Shown here in pieces: positions 53,482 to 61,244 of a stretch of DNA of 64,000 nucleotides. Under the pieces are notes generated by a model that did no database searches, had not been told where the DNA came from, and worked only from the letters and a program-made list of their open reading frames with translations. Position 1 is the first letter of the stretch; each line of letters begins with the position of its first letter. This DNA is from Finegoldia magna_J (GTDB lineage Bacteria > Bacillota > Clostridia > Tissierellales > Peptoniphilaceae): contig NZ_NDYF01000010.1 of assembly GCF_002243175.1 (NCBI RefSeq), positions 62,001 through 126,000 of the forward strand. The letters are read 5' to 3'. A program made the position numbers and the translations under genes.

Positions 53482-54296
53482 TATTTTCCTTCTCTTTTTA
53501 TAGCCAAAGTCATTCTCATAGCATCATAACTTTCTTTTACATTGTGAACTCTGAAAATTGAACATCCATTCATTACACCAATAGCTGTAGTTATAGCTGT
53601 ACCAAAATCTCTGTCAATTGCTTTATCTATTCCCATAGCTTTCCCGATAAATCTCTTTCTACTTGTTCCCAATAATACAGGATATCCCAAATCGACAAAT
53701 TCTCTGATTCTATTTACAACTGTTAAATCTTTTTCATAATCTAGTGCAAATCCAACTCCAGGATCCAATATAATTAATTCTTCTTTTATTCCAGCTTTTT
53801 TTGCTAATTCAACTGATTCTAATGTTTCTCTGTTTAAATCCTTCATTAAGTCATTATAATGATTGTTGTCTTTATTATGCATTAATATTACTGGTATATC
53901 TAATTCCTTAGCAGTTTGTGCCATTTCTGGATCTGATTTTAATCCCCAAACATCGTTTAAAATATCTGCTCCTTCTTTCACAACCTCTCTCAAAGTATTA
54001 GCTTTGTAAGTGTCTAAAGAAATTGGAATATCAAAGTTTTCTCTTATTTTTCTAATAATAGGAATAACTCTTTCAAGTTCTTGTTCAGATGACAAAGGAG
54101 TAAAGCCTGGTCTTGTTGATTCAGCCCCAATATCAATGATACTAGCTCCTTCCTTTATCATATCTTCAACGTGTTTAACAGCTCTATCAACATCATTCCA
54201 TTTCCCACCATCTGAAAAAGAATCTGGTGTGACATTCAAAATCCCCATTATATATGCATCGTTTTTAAAATCAAATTCTTTGTTTCTAATTAACAT
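53481..54296 (-). CDS. folP: Dihydropteroate synthase
   Basis: Joins 6-hydroxymethyl-dihydropterin diphosphate with p-aminobenzoate; target of sulfonamides. In the 271-residue form the pterin-binding motifs are MGILNVTPDSFSDGGKW (about 15-31), DIGAESTRPGF (about 55-65), a D-x-N loop in ILNDVWGLKSD, ILDPGVGFA and a terminal FRVHNVKESYDA. The frame opens at an earlier TTG, but ATG at 54296 has AAGGA at six bases. It follows the HD gene and shares one base with folBK. Confidence 0.95.
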   Translation of the reverse strand: MLIRNKEFDFKNDAYIMGILNVTPDSFSDGGKWNDVDRAVKHVEDMIKEGASIIDIGAESTRPGFTPLSSEQELERVIPIIRKIRENFDIPISLDTYKANTLREVVKEGADILNDVWGLKSDPEMAQTAKELDIPVILMHNKDNNHYNDLMKDLNRETLESVELAKKAGIKEELIILDPGVGFALDYEKDLTVVNRIREFVDLGYPVLLGTSRKRFIGKAMGIDKAIDRDFGTAITTAIGVMNGCSIFRVHNVKESYDAMRMTLAIKREGK

Positions 54297-54307
54297 TTTG
54301 TATCCTT

Positions 54308-54787
54308 TCAATAAATAACCGTTTTATTTTTCTTTTCTTCTGGCCAATTACAAATACTTCTAGCAGGACATCTGAAACACATCCTCGACAGCTTATCTGC
54401 TTTATAAAAAATCTCTATAAATCTATCATCGTTTTCTTTATTAGTTCTATGATGTTTAATTGCACTTATTATTCGTTGCTTTGACTTATCATCAAAATCC
54501 AAATCTTTCAAAATTTCTTGAGCAATTTCTTGTGATAATATACTGTGATTAATCCCAGTATCCACTTCGTCAGCTCTTCCCAAATCATGTAAAAGCGCTG
54601 TAACATATATTAAATCCTTATCAATATTCAGATTCTCTTCTAAATTAATAATATAGCAGATTCTAGCTACATCCATTAGATGAGAGAAATCATGTTTACA
54701 AAAAACACGAGTTTTCTCATCATCTTCAATTTTATTTATTTTTTCATTAAATAAATTGTGATTAAGGACAATGTCAGTATTTTTCAT
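54308..54787 (-). CDS. HD-domain phosphohydrolase in the folate operon
   Basis: A 159-residue metal-dependent HD-superfamily hydrolase. Metal ligands are H36 (KHDFSH), H67-D68 (LLHDLGRAD), H81 (INHS), H102-H103 and D131 (KADKLSR). A C-terminal cysteine group follows (C137, C140, C146, ending CNWPEEKKN). It shares one base with the folE stop and precedes folP. Bacteria need a phosphatase to convert FolE's dihydroneopterin triphosphate into FolB's substrate; no NUDIX FolQ is in this operon, so this protein is a strong positional candidate. That role is inference. Confidence 0.85.
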   Translation of the reverse strand: MKNTDIVLNHNLFNEKINKIEDDEKTRVFCKHDFSHLMDVARICYIINLEENLNIDKDLIYVTALLHDLGRADEVDTGINHSILSQEIAQEILKDLDFDDKSKQRIISAIKHHRTNKENDDRFIEIFYKADKLSRMCFRCPARSICNWPEEKKNKTVIY

Positions 54788-55341
54788 TATAATCCCATTA
54801 ATCTATAAGCTTCGTTTTTCAAATCCAAATCTTCTTCAAAAGCTCCTCTTGCTACAGAAGTCATTGTTGAAGTACCTGGTTTTTTAACACCTCTCATATT
54901 CATGCACATGTGCTCAGCTTCAATAGTAACTAAACATCCTTTGCAATTTAAATATTCCATTAATGCATCAGCTATTTCAATATTTAAACGTTCTTGTAAT
55001 TGTGGTTTTTTTGAATACACGTCAACAGTTCTAGCTAATTTTGATAAACCAGCAACTCTTTTATCAGGAATATAAGCAATATTAACCTTTCCCCAAAATG
55101 GTAGTAAGTGATGTTCGCACATTGAATAAAAAGGAATGTCCTTTTCTATTACCATATTGTCATCAACTATCTCAAAAGATTTCGACAAATGCACTTTCGC
55201 ATTTTGATTTAATCCACTGAAAATTTCTTCGTACATTCTAGCTACTCTTTGAGGTGTTTCCAATAATCCTTCTCTGTTTGGATCTTCACCAATAGCTTCT
55301 ATTATCATTGACACTGCTTGTTCAATTTTTTCTTTATCCAT
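54787..55341 (-). CDS. folE: GTP cyclohydrolase I
   Basis: Opens the folate pathway by converting GTP to dihydroneopterin triphosphate. The 184 residues show LLETPQRVARMYEEIF, the zinc/catalytic MCEHHLLPFWGK segment (near 72-83), GLSKLARTVDVYSKKPQLQER in parts, and HMCMNMRGVKKPGT with the third zinc ligand. An in-frame ATG five codons upstream lies next to the terminator T-run without a Shine-Dalgarno; GAGGGA favours the ATG at 55341. It is the first gene of a riboswitch-controlled folate operon. Confidence 0.95.
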   Translation of the reverse strand: MDKEKIEQAVSMIIEAIGEDPNREGLLETPQRVARMYEEIFSGLNQNAKVHLSKSFEIVDDNMVIEKDIPFYSMCEHHLLPFWGKVNIAYIPDKRVAGLSKLARTVDVYSKKPQLQERLNIEIADALMEYLNCKGCLVTIEAEHMCMNMRGVKKPGTSTMTSVARGAFEEDLDLKNEAYRLMGL

Positions 55342-55359
55342 TAAAATCCCTCTCATTTA

Positions 55360-55389
55360 TAAAAAATATAAGAGCACCCGAGAGTGCTC
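55360..55389 (-). terminator. Second terminator in the folE leader
   Basis: Perfect 6-base-pair stem GAGCAC/GTGCTC (55372-55389) followed by TTATATTTTTT, which runs up to the folE start region. Confidence 0.8.
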
Positions 55390-55391
55390 CA

Positions 55392-55428
55392 CAAAAAAAG
55401 CATTATCCTCTGTTTCAAAGATAATGCT
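55392..55428 (-). terminator. First terminator in the folE leader (expression platform)
   Basis: Perfect 9-base-pair stem AGCATTATC/GATAATGCT (55399-55428) with a 12-base loop, followed by TTTTTTT on the minus strand, about 20 bases after the aptamer. Confidence 0.88.
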
Positions 55429-55446
55429 CCCACTAATTCATATTAT

Positions 55447-55534
55447 CAGCGGAAGCGGCATTGATATCGCAATAATTTCGTTAATGGGCAACTCCCTATC
55501 CCATTACACTAAACGCATCAACCCTACTCTGTAA
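55447..55534 (-). promoter_or_regulatory. Tetrahydrofolate (THF) riboswitch of folE
   Basis: Reading the minus strand, the leader holds the THF-I aptamer marks in order: AGAGTAG, GCGTT, AGTGT, a stem AATGGG...CCCATT, AACGAA, then a closing GATATCAATGCCGCTTCCGCT-like 3' part whose ATCAA pairs with the early TTGAT. The position before folE and the following terminator fit this class. The class is recognised from its consensus; no folding program was run. Confidence 0.85.
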
Positions 55535-55539
55535 TTACT

Positions 55540-55545
55540 ATTATA
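55540..55545 (-). promoter_or_regulatory. -10 box of the folE operon
   Basis: TATAAT at 55540-55545 lies about seven bases before the start of the THF aptamer. A -35 near 55563-55568 is poor and overlaps the end of the upstream 71-codon gene. Confidence 0.6.
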
Positions 55546-55562
55546 CCACACTTATGTGTTTT

Positions 55563-55778
55563 TTAATCTTGATATTTTAACCCATCAAAGTGAAAATAGT
55601 CTATCATATCGTCATCTTCATAAATTATTATATCAGATGGCTCTCTATTTCTTTCAGCTACGTTGAAACAGTCCTCAAGCTTTGCGTATTCAACAGCTCT
55701 ACAAGTATTTTGAACTGCAAAATCAAAATTTCCATCTTTATATTTTTCAATAAAATCTTTTTTTGTTAAATCATTCAT
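55563..55778 (-). CDS. Small acidic protein of unknown function, partner of GTPase gene
   Basis: A 71-residue soluble acidic protein whose ATG overlaps the GTPase stop by 8 bases, so translation is probably coupled. Residues 45-62 contain a conserved-looking hydrophobic strand and acid cluster (SDIIIYEDDDMIDYFHF). Two cysteines (C25, C37) are present. No family is recognised. The folE promoter lies directly after it, overlapping its last codons. Coding is supported by the overlap geometry and normal codon use, not by homology. Confidence 0.6.
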   Translation of the reverse strand: MNDLTKKDFIEKYKDGNFDFAVQNTCRAVEYAKLEDCFNVAERNREPSDIIIYEDDDMIDYFHFDGLKYQD

Positions 55779-56889
55779 CGTCTTTCTTCTTCCTATTCTT
55801 CAAATATTCTGTATAAGTTTTTTGCATTAATTTTTCAATTTCAGAAAAATCCATATTAATTCCTAGCTTTTCTCTTTTAGCAATATAACTCAAAACTTCT
55901 ATATAACTCATCGCTAACGCCGTTGTCATTATAGATGCAGTCGCTGCAGATATTAATCCACCAGCTAAGCTACCTACTCCCGGAATAAACTTCAAAGCAT
56001 TTGTTACTATGAATCGTCCCGCAAAAGTAGCACCTCCCGTTCCTCCTATAGCAGCTATGATTGAAGCAACTCTTTGTTTATCCATTGAAATTCCGAATAT
56101 AGAATTAATGTGAGCTATCATTCCTATTTGCATAGGTACTAAAATGGATGCGTCTGAGAACGGTATAGGAACAAATCCAATTCCAAAAGCTGTTTTTATA
56201 TATCTTTTTGCCCAACGTCTTGCCGTTTTTGCTTTTAAATCAATATCGACATGTTGGGCATTAATAAAAGAATTTTTTATTTCCTCATCTAAAAGTTCAA
56301 AACTTTTAGTCATCAGTTCTTTCAATCCTTTTTCTTCAATAACCATATCATTAATTCGGTATGGTTTTGCAAGTATTTCGATAACATCTGCCACATCTAA
56401 ATTCAAATTCTGAATATAGTCTTTTAATTGTTCAGAATTTTCTCCTAATGATTGTGTTAGGACTATGATTACCGGTGCAAATTGTTTTAAGGAATTAATA
56501 AGAGCTATTTCAGAATCTTCTATCCTAGATCCATTTGAATTAATACAATAATATATCAAATGAATTCTATCTTTTTCACCTTGATGCTTTAAATCTTTTA
56601 ATAAAGTTGTTATTTCTGTAAGGACTTCTCTTTGATTTTGTGAGTTAAGCTCGAGTCCTTGAGTGTCGTATAAATTAATAGGAATATTTTCCTTTGTAAT
56701 TTTTTGCAAATATTTAGTGACAGGCTTTCCTACACCTGTCTCTACCAAATTATCTCTAAACATTCCATTAATTAAAGTCGATTTACCAACTCCAGTTTTC
56801 CCAACCAATAATATATTGATTGGACTCATTTTTTGTATTTCTTCACTTGTTTTGCCAAGCACTTCATTTATTAAATCGTAATTATTCAT
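55771..56889 (-). CDS. Dynamin/Era-like GTPase with DUF697-type C-terminal domain
   Basis: A 372-residue GTPase. The G domain (about 22-200) has the P-loop GKTGVGKST (30-38), switch region TGVGKPVTKYL with the G2 threonine, DTQG as the G3 motif (near 75) and VLTQS in place of the usual NKxD G4. The C-terminal part (about 240-345) is glycine- and alanine-rich and hydrophobic (PFSDASILVPMQIGMIAHINS, then GGTGGATFAGRF and PGVGSLAGGLISAATAS), like the YcjF/DUF697 family, suggesting membrane association. Function unknown. It is followed by the acidic 71-residue gene. Confidence 0.83.
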   Translation of the reverse strand: MNNYDLINEVLGKTSEEIQKMSPINILLVGKTGVGKSTLINGMFRDNLVETGVGKPVTKYLQKITKENIPINLYDTQGLELNSQNQREVLTEITTLLKDLKHQGEKDRIHLIYYCINSNGSRIEDSEIALINSLKQFAPVIIVLTQSLGENSEQLKDYIQNLNLDVADVIEILAKPYRINDMVIEEKGLKELMTKSFELLDEEIKNSFINAQHVDIDLKAKTARRWAKRYIKTAFGIGFVPIPFSDASILVPMQIGMIAHINSIFGISMDKQRVASIIAAIGGTGGATFAGRFIVTNALKFIPGVGSLAGGLISAATASIMTTALAMSYIEVLSYIAKREKLGINMDFSEIEKLMQKTYTEYLKNRKKKDDE

Positions 56890-56905
56890 TATCTCACCAA
56901 CTTAA

Positions 56906-56933
56906 TGTATATATACCCGATATTCATTTTCAA
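56906..56933 (-). promoter_or_regulatory. Probable promoter of the GTPase gene pair
   Basis: TTGAAA (56928-56933), 16 bases, TATACA (56906-56911), between the groEL terminator and the GTPase ATG. Confidence 0.55.
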
Positions 56934-56956
56934 CTAACATTTTTAATTCATTGCAT

Positions 56957-56984
56957 AAAAAAAGATGAGGAATATATCCTCACC
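56957..56984 (-). terminator. Terminator of groES-groEL
   Basis: Stem GGTGAGGA/TCCTCATC (one G-U pair, 5-base loop, 56964-56984) followed by TTTTTTT on the minus strand. Confidence 0.9.
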
Positions 56985-56994
56985 TTTAATTTGT

Positions 56995-58614
56995 TTACAT
57001 ATACGCGCCAGGACCTGGTTGAGGCATAGCTGGTTCGTCTTCTTTTATAGAAACTACTGCTGCTTCTGTTGTCAATAATAAACTTGCAACGGATGCTGCA
57101 TTTTGTAATGCAGATAATGTTACTTTTGTTGGATCTACAATACCAGCTTTTAACATATCTACATATTCACCTTTGTATGCATCAAATCCAATTCCTTTGT
57201 CTTTGTTTTTAACATTTTCAACTATAACTGATCCGTCGATTCCAGCATTAATTGCGATTTGTTTTACAGGTTCTTCTAACGCTTTTAGAATTATCTTAAC
57301 TCCTGTTTTTTCATCGCCTTCAACTTCATCGACAAGTTTTTCAACTTCTTCAAGAACATCCAATAGAACTGTTCCACCACCAGCAACAATTCCTTCTTCA
57401 ACTGCTGCTCTTGTTGCTGCAAGTGCATCTTCTATTCTCAATTTTCTTTCTTTTAATTCTGTTTCTGTAGCTGCTCCAACTTCAATTACAGCAACTCCAC
57501 CAGATAATTTTGCTAATCTTTCTTGAAGTTTTTCTCTATCATATTCAGAATCAGTTTCAGGAATTCTGTTTTGGATTTGGTTAATTCTTTCTTCAATCTT
57601 AGATTGTTCACCATTTCCGTCAACAATAGTTGTCTTGTCTTTTGATACATTAACTTTTCTTGCTCTTCCTAGCATATCAAAAGATGCATCTTTCAATTCG
57701 ATTCCCAATTCTTCTGTGATTAATTGAGCTCCAGTTAAAATGCAAATATCTTCAAGCATTTCTTTTCTTCTGTCCCCAAATCCTGGTGCCTTAACAGCTA
57801 CACAGTTGAATGTTCCTCTGATTTTATTTAAAACTAAAGTTGCTAATGCCTCACCTTCAACATCTTCTGCAATTATAAATAATGGCTTACCTTGTTGAAC
57901 AACTTGTTCTAATAATGGTAATATATCTTGGATATTTGTAATTTTTCTGTCAGTAACTAAAATAAATGGATCTTCCATTGCTGCTACCATTTTATCTGAA
58001 TCAGAAACCATATAAGGAGATACATATCCTCTGTCGAATTCCATACCTTCTACAACATTTAAAGTAGTTCCCATAGATTTTGATTCTTCAACAGTAATTA
58101 CACCATTGTTTCCAACTTTTTCCATAGCTTCTGCAATTAGTTTACCAATAGTTTCATCTGCAGCTGATACGCTACCAACATTTGCTATTTCTTCTTTTGT
58201 TGTAACACTGTGACTTCTAGATTTAATAGCTTCCACAGATTTTTCAACAGCTTTTCTGATACCCTTTTGTAAAACAATTGGATTAGCACCAGCTGCTAAG
58301 TTTTTCAAACCTTCTCTAATAATTGCTTGTGCTAAAAGTGTAGCAGTAGTAGTACCATCACCTGCAACATCATTAGTTTTAGTAGCAACTTCTTTTACTA
58401 ATTGTGCACCCATGTTTTCGTATTCATCTTCAAGTTCAATCTCCCTTGCAATTGAAACACCGTCATTTGTAATCAATGGTGCGCCGTATTCTTTATCCAA
58501 AACTACATTACGACCTTTTGGTCCCAATGTAACTTTAACTGTATCTGATAATTTATTAATACCTTCTACCATGCTTTTACGAGCATCATCTGAAAATTTG
58601 ATTTGTTTTGCCAT
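56995..58614 (-). CDS. groEL: Chaperonin GroEL
   Basis: The 60-kDa chaperonin that forms double rings and folds proteins with GroES. The 539 residues carry KFSDDARKSMVEGINKLSD, the ATP-binding TLGPKGRNVVLD and NDGVSIAREI segments, the conserved DGTTTATLLAQAI (87-99 region), and GVAVIEVGAATETELKERK. The C-terminus ends PQPGPGAYM instead of the usual GGM repeats, but the chain length is normal. It follows groES by 13 bases under CIRCE control. Confidence 0.98.
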   Translation of the reverse strand: MAKQIKFSDDARKSMVEGINKLSDTVKVTLGPKGRNVVLDKEYGAPLITNDGVSIAREIELEDEYENMGAQLVKEVATKTNDVAGDGTTTATLLAQAIIREGLKNLAAGANPIVLQKGIRKAVEKSVEAIKSRSHSVTTKEEIANVGSVSAADETIGKLIAEAMEKVGNNGVITVEESKSMGTTLNVVEGMEFDRGYVSPYMVSDSDKMVAAMEDPFILVTDRKITNIQDILPLLEQVVQQGKPLFIIAEDVEGEALATLVLNKIRGTFNCVAVKAPGFGDRRKEMLEDICILTGAQLITEELGIELKDASFDMLGRARKVNVSKDKTTIVDGNGEQSKIEERINQIQNRIPETDSEYDREKLQERLAKLSGGVAVIEVGAATETELKERKLRIEDALAATRAAVEEGIVAGGGTVLLDVLEEVEKLVDEVEGDEKTGVKIILKALEEPVKQIAINAGIDGSVIVENVKNKDKGIGFDAYKGEYVDMLKAGIVDPTKVTLSALQNAASVASLLLTTEAAVVSIKEDEPAMPQPGPGAYM

Positions 58615-58627
58615 AAAATTTATCCTC

Positions 58628-58912
58628 CTATTCTACAACTGCTAGAATATCTTCATATTTAACTAATATATATTCTGTGTCTTCTAGTTTTATTTCTGTT
58701 CCAGCGTATTTTGAGTATATAACTTTATCTCCAACTTTAATGTTGCCTTTCATTTTTTCATCTTCTTCTACTTCAGATCCAATAGCTAAAACTTCTGCAT
58801 AAACAGGAGCTTCTTTAGCTGAAGATGGGAGAACTATTCCAGAGAATGTTTTTTCTTCTTCTTTTTCTTGTTTTTTTAATACTAATCTATCACCAATAGG
58901 TTTTAAATTCAT
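58628..58912 (-). CDS. groES: Co-chaperonin GroES
   Basis: The heptameric lid of GroEL. The 94 residues start MNLKPIGDRLVLKKQEKEEE, have the mobile loop at about 17-34 (FSGIVLP), and the GDKVIYSKYAGTEIK segment. A strong AAGGAGG precedes the ATG. The 5' leader contains CIRCE, so the operon should be repressed by HrcA and induced by heat; hrcA is not in the window. Confidence 0.97.
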   Translation of the reverse strand: MNLKPIGDRLVLKKQEKEEEKTFSGIVLPSSAKEAPVYAEVLAIGSEVEEDEKMKGNIKVGDKVIYSKYAGTEIKLEDTEYILVKYEDILAVVE

Positions 58913-58936
58913 GATATCCTCCTTCAGAATCTTTTG

Positions 58937-58963
58937 TTAGCACTCTAACCTGTTGAGTGTTAA
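58937..58963. promoter_or_regulatory. CIRCE operator (HrcA site)
   Basis: TTAGCACTC-N9-GAGTGTTAA, matching the CIRCE consensus except for one base in the right arm (consensus GAGTGCTAA). It lies between the -10 and the groES Shine-Dalgarno. Confidence 0.95.
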
Positions 58964-58972
58964 TCCTCTTAT

Positions 58973-59001
58973 ATAATAAACCACGTTTTTGTTTTAATCA
59001 A
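58973..59001 (-). promoter_or_regulatory. Sigma-A promoter of groES-groEL
   Basis: TTGATT (58996-59001), 17 bases, TATTAT (58973-58978), placing CIRCE at or just after the transcription start. The 89 bases from here to the glycosylase stop show no clear terminator. Confidence 0.75.
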
Positions 59002-59090
59002 ACGTATTTATTAGTATTTAAAAGCAAATAGCTCAGTTTATTTTGATATTTCTTGTTTTAATTCTATTTTCTATGATGAATTTCTGAAAA

Positions 59091-59975
59091 TTATTTTCCG
59101 ATTGTATTTTCTCTTCCATAGTAGAATAAATATTGCTGTGCATATCCAGCATAATCTCCAAACAAATCGTCAGCGTACTTTGCAATCAAATTTTTATTTG
59201 TTTCTTCTTTTATAAACAAATACTCCATAACTCTTTTTATCCACACATCAACTGGAAATGTATTGTGTCTGTTGTATGAGAAAAGCATAATACAATCGGC
59301 AACTTTTGGTCCTACTCCCGGAAGTTTGATTAATTCTTTTCTTAATTCTTCATTTGATAAATTATCTATTTCAAATATATCAAACTCATTATCTGCAACC
59401 ATTTTTGCCACATCTACAATTCTTTTATCCCTAAATCCAACGCGACACACTTCTCTCATTTCTTCCACTGGTACTTTTTCTAAATCTTCAGGCTTAGGAA
59501 AAGAATACAATTTTCTACCGTTAAATTCGCCCAATAATTTACCGTAATTTTCGCAAATTATATTTACCGATTTCATAATTCTAGGTATTTGATTGTTTGC
59601 TGATATAATAAACGAAATTATTGTAGAGAATTTATCTTGGTTCAATATTCTGATTCCATCACCATATTCTAATGCGTTTTTCAAAGTTTCATTGAAAGAT
59701 AATTCTTCTTTAATTTTTGAATAATCTGTTTTCAAATCAAAATAATTTTCCCATTTTTTATAGTAATCATCTTCTGTGCAGTTCTTAATATAAACGTAAT
59801 CTCCAACCAAACTTACATTACAGTACATGTCGCCATCAACAGTTGTGTATGACATATCATCTTCTTTGTACCATCTAAACGCCTGCCCACATTCAAAAAT
59901 GTGGGTAGGGTTAAAAGATGATTGTTTAATTTTAGTAAGTTTTAATTCATCATTAAATTCTATTTGTGTTTGCAT
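59091..59975 (-). CDS. OGG1-type 8-oxoguanine DNA glycosylase/lyase
   Basis: A bifunctional base-excision enzyme of the HhH-GPD superfamily that removes 8-oxoguanine. In the 294-residue form the N-terminal OGG domain (ECGQAFRWY, near 28-36) precedes the helix-hairpin-helix LPGVGPKVADC, with catalytic Lys224, and FPVDVW, with Asp243. The GFRDKRI segment (190-196) corresponds to GYRAKY in eukaryotic OGG1. The ATG at 59975 shares a base with the dehydrogenase stop (TAATG); another ATG lies three codons upstream. Oxidative DNA repair in an apparent anaerobe is consistent with aerotolerance. Confidence 0.92.
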   Translation of the reverse strand: MQTQIEFNDELKLTKIKQSSFNPTHIFECGQAFRWYKEDDMSYTTVDGDMYCNVSLVGDYVYIKNCTEDDYYKKWENYFDLKTDYSKIKEELSFNETLKNALEYGDGIRILNQDKFSTIISFIISANNQIPRIMKSVNIICENYGKLLGEFNGRKLYSFPKPEDLEKVPVEEMREVCRVGFRDKRIVDVAKMVADNEFDIFEIDNLSNEELRKELIKLPGVGPKVADCIMLFSYNRHNTFPVDVWIKRVMEYLFIKEETNKNLIAKYADDLFGDYAGYAQQYLFYYGRENTIGK

Positions 59976-61240
59976 TAATACCATCCGCGTATTTTCATTG
60001 TTTCGCTAATTTTTTTGATTGAATGTACATAAGCAGCTTGTCTCAAAGTTATATTAAGCTTTTCGGATAATTCCCAAATTTCATTAAATGATTTATTAAT
60101 CAAATAATATTCTTTTTCTCTAACTTCTTCCTCAGACCAATAATATCCTGCTTTATTTTGTACCCATTCAAAATAAGATACAGTGACTCCTCCAGAGTTT
60201 GCCAAAATATCTGGAACAATAACTACATTTTTTTCATTTAAAATTTCATCTGCATCCTTTGTTATAGGTCCATTTGCACCTTCTACAATGATTTTCGCTT
60301 TAATTGAATTAACATTTTCAGTTGTAATTGCATTTTCCAAAGCAGCAGGAATCAAAACATCAACATCAGCTGCGAAAAAATCCTCATTTGAAATTACTTC
60401 ACATCCTTCAATACTAGCGAAGTCTTTTTCTTTCGTTTGAGAGATTTCATAGCATTCTTCAAAATTGAATCCGTCTTCCTTGTGAATTGCAAATACTCCT
60501 CTTTGTTTATTGTATTCCATGATGTAATTGACTTTCATACCATGTTCAAGCACATATTTTAAAGTATAAATACCAACATTGCCTAATCCTTGTAAGGCAA
60601 CAGTTGTTTCTTCTAATTTTTTATTTAAATTTAGAACTGCTTTTTTCGCGCTTAAAGCTACTGAAAATCCTGTAGCTTCTGTTCTTCCCAAGGAACCTCC
60701 AAATTCAATCGGTTTACCAGTGAAAGTTCCGATTTGATTAGTACCAGTTAATTTGTTGTACTCATCAGCCATCCAACTCATAATTTTCCCATTTGTATTA
60801 ACATCTGGAGCTGGAATATCAAAATCTTCTCCTAAATATTTGTACATTCCATCAACAAATCCTCTAGATAATCTTTCCAACTCTACTTCAGAAAGCTTTG
60901 ATGGATCTACAATTATTCCACCTTTTCCTCCACCATAAGGTAGGTTTGTTACTTGGCATTTAAAAGTCATCCATATAGATAAAGCTTTAACTTCATCCAA
61001 GTTAACATCTTCTCTAAATCTCAATCCACCTTTTGTAGGACCCATTGCATTATTATGTTGTGATCTGTAACCCTTAAACACTTTCATTGAACCATCATCC
61101 ATTTTCACTGGAATATTTATTTCAATTACTCTGTAAGGATCTTTCAATAATTCATAAACGCTATCGTCTAAATTTAAAATATCACAAGCTTTTTTTATTT
61201 GATATCTTGCATTTTCTAACGGATTCAATGTTTCTGTCAT
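59975..61240 (-). CDS. gdhA: Glutamate dehydrogenase
   Basis: Interconverts glutamate with 2-oxoglutarate and ammonia; in peptide fermenters it works catabolically with NAD+. The 421-residue chain has the hexameric GluDH marks MGPTKGGLRF (near 60-69), LPYGGGKGGIIVDP (about 90-103, with the catalytic lysine), the NAD domain motif GLGNVG (about 210-215) and ANSGGVTVSYFEWVQN (about 340-355). The ATG at 61240 is behind GGAG and lies 4 bases after glyS, so it is apparently expressed from the glycine T-box leader. NAD specificity is inferred. Confidence 0.95.
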   Translation of the reverse strand: MTETLNPLENARYQIKKACDILNLDDSVYELLKDPYRVIEINIPVKMDDGSMKVFKGYRSQHNNAMGPTKGGLRFREDVNLDEVKALSIWMTFKCQVTNLPYGGGKGGIIVDPSKLSEVELERLSRGFVDGMYKYLGEDFDIPAPDVNTNGKIMSWMADEYNKLTGTNQIGTFTGKPIEFGGSLGRTEATGFSVALSAKKAVLNLNKKLEETTVALQGLGNVGIYTLKYVLEHGMKVNYIMEYNKQRGVFAIHKEDGFNFEECYEISQTKEKDFASIEGCEVISNEDFFAADVDVLIPAALENAITTENVNSIKAKIIVEGANGPITKDADEILNEKNVVIVPDILANSGGVTVSYFEWVQNKAGYYWSEEEVREKEYYLINKSFNEIWELSEKLNITLRQAAYVHSIKKISETMKIRGWY

Positions 61241-61244
61241 ATAA

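Noticed and set aside
55371..55545. First impression of a tRNA or another T-box before folE
   Set aside because: No GGTGGNACCGCG element and no cloverleaf; the ordered motifs fit the THF riboswitch and the downstream gene is folE.
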